Of a stretch of 64,000 nucleotides of DNA, positions 59,983 through 64,000 are shown piece after piece. How positions within the stretch are numbered: the first letter of the stretch is position 1; every line of letters starts with the position of its first letter. The notes beneath the pieces were generated by a model that was not told where the DNA came from, searched no databases, and worked only from the letters and a program-made list of their open reading frames with translations. The stretch covers positions 124,001 to 188,000 of the forward strand of contig NZ_JAFFZO010000001.1 of NCBI RefSeq assembly GCF_016924145.1, given 5' to 3'. The position numbers and the translations under genes are program-made. Origin of the DNA: Amphritea pacifica (GTDB lineage: Bacteria > Pseudomonadota > Gammaproteobacteria > Pseudomonadales > Balneatricaceae).

Positions 59983-61826
59983 TTTTCCGTCTCCGGGTCT
60001 TGAATCAGTTCTCGGGGAATATAGTCGTGGTGAGTCAGTTCGATCCTCGCCCGCTCGTTCCCCTGTAACGCGGCCTCAAGATCAAATGAGGGTAACAAAA
60101 CTCCCGACTGCTCTGTCAACTTTGCCTGATAGAGCTCAGGAAACTGCTGCAATGTCGTCAGAATCGGATTGGGGGATGTGCCCCCCAGTCCACAACGGCT
60201 GGTACTACGCACCAGTTCTCCCCAACTCACCATCTCATCCAGATCCTGCTGACATCCCCGACCGGCAATGATCCGCTCCATCTTGTTACGCAGATCAACA
60301 TTCCCCGACCGGCAGGGAGTACAGATACCGCAGGACTCATCAACAAAAAACTGCATGAAGTGCTTCACAATACCGAGAAGATCGCGGCTGCGATTGAAGA
60401 TCATCACCGAGCCATTACAGGAAAGATCCCCGTATCCAAAACGCCGCTCACCGCCTTTGTCGACCGCAACACACTCCCCGGAGGGACCGCTGATCTGCAC
60501 CGCCCAGGGGTCCTCAGCCCCGACCAGGGTCAGCAACTGATTCAGGCTGGTACCCCACTCTATTTCATAAACACCGGGGCGCTGACAGTCCCCCGACACA
60601 CTCATCAACCGGCAGCCCCGGGAATCCTCAGTGCCCAGGCTCTGATACCATTCAGCCCCCTCCTGCATCACCCGGGTAACCGCCACCAGGGTTTCAACAT
60701 TGTTAACGCAGGTGGGCATACCCAGATATCCCTGCTCTACCGGGTAAGGGGGTTTCACCCGGGGTGTGCCACGCTTCCCCTCGCAGGACTCGATCAGCGC
60801 GGATTCATCACCACAAATATAGGCACCGGCCCCCATCTGAATACGGATATCAAAGTTAAAATCAGCGCGCCCCAGAATATTTTTCCCCAGCAGCTGTTGC
60901 TCTCTGAACAGTTGTAGCTGCTGCTCCAGATACGCTTTCAGGTAGATATACTCCTGACGCAGATAGATAATGCCTTCACGGGCGCCAATAACACTGGCGG
61001 CCAGCACCATCCCCATCAAAACAGCCTGTGGCGAGCGGGTCAATAGCACCCGGTCTTTGAAAGTGCCTGGCTCTCCCTCATCAGCATTACAGATAATATA
61101 TTTAGTCGCTCCCGGAGCCTCCCGGCAGAGTTTCCATTTTAAACCGGTGGCGAAGCCCGCCCCCCCATGTCCTCTCAGCTGGGCTTGGGTAATAGCCGCG
61201 ATAACCGCCTCCGGGCCTGCATCCAGACAGTTTTTCAGCAGTTCAGGAAAGTCATTCCCCTTGTGGAAAAAAACCGGGCCGGCCTTGCAGATATTGGTTC
61301 CTACTAACTGATCAATATAGGCAATATCCGCTTTAGGCAGTGCCCTGGGATTAGCAATCTCTTCTGGTGACCTGCCACATTTTAACTGACTAATAATGCC
61401 GGATACTTTTTCCGGGGTCAGCCGGGTAAAGACCACCTCATCCACCAGCATCGCCGGTTCCTGGTCACTCAGACCAATACAGGGGGTGTCATACAAACTA
61501 AAGGTTCCGGAGGGATCCATCTCCCCCAGCGTAGCACCGGTCTCGCGTTCCAGTGCGTCCAGGACTTCCTGATAGCCCTGCATCCTGGCGATCACCGTAT
61601 TGCTCAGATAGAGGGTGTAGCTGCCGGTCGACCGGTGGTGAAAATAGTGGTAGAAAGAGCTGGTTTCACGCACATCCTCAACGGCCATATTCAGCCCGTC
61701 CGCCAGCTCAGACAGCGCCTCATCGGGGAGGTAACCATACAGATGATGAAGTTCCCAGAGCATATCAAGCAGGCGGGTCCGGTCGGTCTGATAACGCTGA
61801 ATGATCGCCTGGATTCGGTTATTCAT
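59979..61826 (-). CDS. hoxF: NAD-reducing hydrogenase diaphorase subunit HoxF (NuoE-NuoF fusion)
   Basis: A 615-residue subunit from the ATG at 61826, chosen because AAGGA precedes it; upstream ATGs up to 61922 have none. Residues about 1-150 are NuoE-like, but the 2Fe-2S ligands are mostly missing (one Cys remains in TPCIGLSDQEPAM). Residues about 190-600 are NuoF-like, with the NADH loop RGHGGAGFATGLKWKL, the FMN site GAGAYICGDESALIESCEGK and the 4Fe-4S motif SCGICTPCRSG with a later Cys in RCGLGG. It exchanges electrons with NAD. It is first in the hoxFUYHW operon, whose accessory hyp genes are not in the window. Confidence 0.93.
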   Translation of the reverse strand: MNNRIQAIIQRYQTDRTRLLDMLWELHHLYGYLPDEALSELADGLNMAVEDVRETSSFYHYFHHRSTGSYTLYLSNTVIARMQGYQEVLDALERETGATLGEMDPSGTFSLYDTPCIGLSDQEPAMLVDEVVFTRLTPEKVSGIISQLKCGRSPEEIANPRALPKADIAYIDQLVGTNICKAGPVFFHKGNDFPELLKNCLDAGPEAVIAAITQAQLRGHGGAGFATGLKWKLCREAPGATKYIICNADEGEPGTFKDRVLLTRSPQAVLMGMVLAASVIGAREGIIYLRQEYIYLKAYLEQQLQLFREQQLLGKNILGRADFNFDIRIQMGAGAYICGDESALIESCEGKRGTPRVKPPYPVEQGYLGMPTCVNNVETLVAVTRVMQEGAEWYQSLGTEDSRGCRLMSVSGDCQRPGVYEIEWGTSLNQLLTLVGAEDPWAVQISGPSGECVAVDKGGERRFGYGDLSCNGSVMIFNRSRDLLGIVKHFMQFFVDESCGICTPCRSGNVDLRNKMERIIAGRGCQQDLDEMVSWGELVRSTSRCGLGGTSPNPILTTLQQFPELYQAKLTEQSGVLLPSFDLEAALQGNERARIELTHHDYIPRELIQDPETEK

Positions 61827-62150
61827 ATTCTCATCCTTCATGACATTTACACCGTTGCAGGTATAGCGTAGTCGTAAAATCGCTACACATCCTATCTGAA
61901 TATAATCGCTGCGATAGCACAATGACCTCTATCAGCTATCCATTTTAAGTCGTTATCCGGCTCTCTTTTTTAACATGTTTTCCTCAATATAGGTGCAAAA
62001 AACTACCACTTAAAACAGTTGTATGAATTTACTTCATATGTCTGTATGAGGTTTTTGTTGGCTAACACCTATGTCATTGCCTACATTGATCTATGAACGC
62101 TCAGAGGGTAGCGGATGGCTCCCGGATCTGAAAAACAAGGAATAATCAAA
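61827..62150. other. Divergent intergenic region between hoxF and the phosphatase gene
   Basis: This 324-nt stretch carries no convincing gene. It is AT-rich near 61960-62080 and must hold promoters for both directions. An inverted repeat TATGAA-tttac-TTCATA at 62022-62038 could be an operator. I found no GG-N10-GC sequence facing either gene. A start codon for the phosphatase at 62115 would use the last 36 nt. Confidence 0.4.
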
Positions 62151-63623
62151 ATGAGCGATGCAATAAGGACAAATACCGGTCAATGGTCACTGGTGGTGCT
62201 GCGGGCAACTCAGAACTCTGTGAAAGTCTGGGCAGGCACTCTCTTCTCAACATTAAAAATGCCTGATCACGCCAGAATTGAGCTGGTATCACCCGACCAC
62301 ACGGTGGTCCACGAGATCACTAAAGCAGACTGGAACAGACCCTTCAGTTATCTCCGTAAACGGTTCTATGTCACCGCCAGCTTTAACAACCTGCAGCCCG
62401 GCACACATTATAAAATCAATTTTCTGAGGCGCATTGAGGCAATTGAGGGCGTCAGGGATGAGTCCTGGCAGCAGCTTCGCACGGGGCAATTTGAGACCCT
62501 GCCTGCTCAGCTTCCCGACAGCGGTCAGAAACCCTTTACCGTCGGTTTTGGCAGCTGTTTCTATAACCACCGGGACGGGGGCCAGGCCGCCGGATCATAC
62601 AAAGCACTGTACGACCGGGGGGATGAGGCAGTCAAACCCACGATCACCTTTCTCACCGGCGATCAGGTATATCTGGATATCGGTTTTGATTCACTCTCCT
62701 TTGTTAACAGCGAAATAAGACAGCGGGTAGCAGACGACTATGCGCTTCACTGGCAGGCGCTGGGCAGTATTCTTAACCGGGGAGCCACCTGGATGCTGCC
62801 CGATGATCATGAATACTGGAACGATTATCCCTTTTACGACTCGCTGATTCCCACCCTGCTGACACTTAAAATTAAACAGGTCCGGGAGACCTGGAGCAGG
62901 GCTGCATACGATGGGGTTCAGAGAGTTCAGCAAAGCCCACGGCTCGATTTTTTTAAGCTTGGTGATGAACTGTCATTCTGTCTCGCTGATCTGCGCTCCT
63001 ACCGGGATCAGCACAGTTTCCTGCCAGATGCTGATTTTGACCGCCTGACCCACTGGGCCCGGTCATTGACCGCACCCGGAGTACTGGTGATCCCCCAGCC
63101 GCTGATTGTTGAAGAGAACAAAACCGAGCGGAACCTGCTCAGCTTTAAACAGCAATATCAGCAACTGATAGAGGCACTGGGGGAGAGTGGTCACGATATT
63201 GTTCTGCTCAGTGGCGATGTTCATTTTGGCCGTATCGCGGTCGCTTCACTGGGGCCGCAGGGTGGCCGCCTGATCGAAGTGATAGCTTCCCCCCTGTCAA
63301 ATCTCACCGGTCTCAACGGCATCGCGACTGCAACCCCCAGCTTCAAACCGAAAAAATTTCCCGACCCCGCGCTGTTCAGTATTCCCGGATGGTCGGCACA
63401 ACCGGTGCGGTATGACAAATCATTCGCGGTCAGCACAAAAAAAGGCTGGCCATTATCGGCCTATCCAATGGCACGTACCCGGGAGCACTTTATGACCGCC
63501 AGTTTCAATCGGGCAGGTAACGGTGAAGTCAGGCTTAAAGTCAATGCCTGGCGGGTCCGGGAAAGGGACAGTGAAAACCTGCCTGCACGGGACTTTGACG
63601 AGTATGAAGTTAATTTAAAATAA
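62151..63623 (+). CDS. PhoD-like metallophosphatase
   Basis: A 490-residue protein from the ATG at 62151 (AAGGAA upstream); an ATG at 62115 behind GAGGG is also possible. An N-terminal fibronectin-like part (about 15-125) precedes the phosphatase domain, with GFGSCFYNH, FLTGDQVYLDIG, MLPDDHEYWND and LLSGDVHFGRIA as metal ligands and HEYW as the PhoD signature. No signal peptide is evident, unlike classic Tat-exported PhoD. It is 20 nt before a GMC-type flavoprotein gene, a pairing that hints at a shared pathway. Confidence 0.88.
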   Translation: MSDAIRTNTGQWSLVVLRATQNSVKVWAGTLFSTLKMPDHARIELVSPDHTVVHEITKADWNRPFSYLRKRFYVTASFNNLQPGTHYKINFLRRIEAIEGVRDESWQQLRTGQFETLPAQLPDSGQKPFTVGFGSCFYNHRDGGQAAGSYKALYDRGDEAVKPTITFLTGDQVYLDIGFDSLSFVNSEIRQRVADDYALHWQALGSILNRGATWMLPDDHEYWNDYPFYDSLIPTLLTLKIKQVRETWSRAAYDGVQRVQQSPRLDFFKLGDELSFCLADLRSYRDQHSFLPDADFDRLTHWARSLTAPGVLVIPQPLIVEENKTERNLLSFKQQYQQLIEALGESGHDIVLLSGDVHFGRIAVASLGPQGGRLIEVIASPLSNLTGLNGIATATPSFKPKKFPDPALFSIPGWSAQPVRYDKSFAVSTKKGWPLSAYPMARTREHFMTASFNRAGNGEVRLKVNAWRVRERDSENLPARDFDEYEVNLK

Positions 63624-63643
63624 CCGTATAACAGGGAACCACC

Positions 63644-64000
63644 ATGAAACCGATCGCACTGCCGCTCGATGAGATTCAGCCCCACTATGATGTGGTCGTT
63701 ATAGGTTCCGGTTATGGCGGAGGTATCGCTGCATCCCGAATGGCCAGAGCCGGAAAGAAGGTCTGTCTGCTGGAGCGCGGACGGGAATTTCTGGTAGGCG
63801 AATTTCCCGACACCGCCAATGAAGTTTTCAAAGATATTCAGTTCCACACCCCTGCGGGACATATCGGTTCCCGTATCGGCCTCTATGATATCCATGTACA
63901 GGAACAGCAGAATGTGGTGGTCGGCTGCGGTTTAGGCGGCACATCGCTGATCAATGCGAATGTTTCCCTGGAACCCGACCCGGATGTATTCGAAGCTCCC
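63644..64000 (+). CDS. GMC/cholesterol-oxidase-like flavoprotein (cut by window edge)
   Basis: The first 119 codons are present. The FAD motif VVIGSGYGGGIAASRMARAG at about 18-37, then VCLLERGREF and GCGLGGTSLINANV, match the cholesterol-oxidase branch of GMC oxidoreductases. The remainder lies beyond the right edge. It is probably co-transcribed with the phosphatase gene. Confidence 0.85.
   Translation, partial: MKPIALPLDEIQPHYDVVVIGSGYGGGIAASRMARAGKKVCLLERGREFLVGEFPDTANEVFKDIQFHTPAGHIGSRIGLYDIHVQEQQNVVVGCGLGGTSLINANVSLEPDPDVFEAP

Noticed and set aside
1-64000. Mobile element or horizontal island boundaries
   Set aside because: No transposase, integrase, tRNA or flanking direct repeats were seen, and coding style is even, so transfer cannot be supported from this window.

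Overview
The window reads as chromosomal DNA of a Gram-negative gammaproteobacterium. It carries a complete type II secretion core, lipoprotein and outer-membrane barrel signals, an RpoE/ChrR pair and an NAD-linked Hox hydrogenase. A marine Oceanospirillales-type host is my guess from gene content only. Base composition and coding style look even throughout, and I saw no transposase, integrase, tRNA, rRNA or CRISPR.

Region 1 (1-13 kb) is a redox block. On the minus strand is a membrane-anchored ferredoxin/FAD oxidoreductase and the start of a following gene cut by the left edge. On the plus strand are a CcmI-like TPR protein, a cytochrome b-like membrane protein, a 21-heme c-type cytochrome, a giant cytochrome with 63 CXXCH motifs plus one CX3CH, a small exported protein, and a SPOR-TPR-beta-barrel outer-membrane protein. 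Together they look like an electron conduit to the cell surface.

Region 2 (13-45 kb) is a type II secretion system split in two: gspEFGHIJK at 13-19 kb and gspL, gspM, gspC/N and gspD at 41-45 kb. Between the halves lie a PAS histidine kinase, a sigma-54 response regulator and a hybrid kinase. They are followed by a pseudo-receiver, a Sco copper chaperone, a cytochrome c/periplasmic-binding-protein fusion, a 1959-residue exported beta-helix protein, three consecutive two-domain multicopper-oxidase-like proteins, a small periplasmic protein and a subtilisin-like protease. Five sequences fitting GG-N10-GC sigma-54 promoters precede transcription units in regions 1 and 2. Three of them have a TGTCNCMAA element about 100 nt upstream, so one regulon probably ties the cytochromes, copper proteins and regulators together. 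The copper ligands suggest that one trinuclear copper site is assembled from two separate polypeptides. My reading is a secreted metal-oxidising or electron-exchanging machine with its own export system and regulators; the substrate cannot be told from the sequence.

Region 3 (45-54 kb) is an RpoE-ChrR (singlet-oxygen type) stress regulon. It holds rpoE-chrR, a flavin amine oxidase/DUF1365/cyclopropane-synthase operon, and a minus-strand operon of DUF2878, chalcone-isomerase-like, DUF3833, SDR and SnoaL-like genes. Three TGATC(C/T)-N16-17-CGTA promoters face these operons.

Region 4 (54-64 kb) holds a CBS-PAS-GGDEF-EAL protein, a minus-strand hoxFUYHW NAD-reducing hydrogenase operon, a PhoD-like phosphatase and the start of a GMC-type flavoprotein cut by the right edge.
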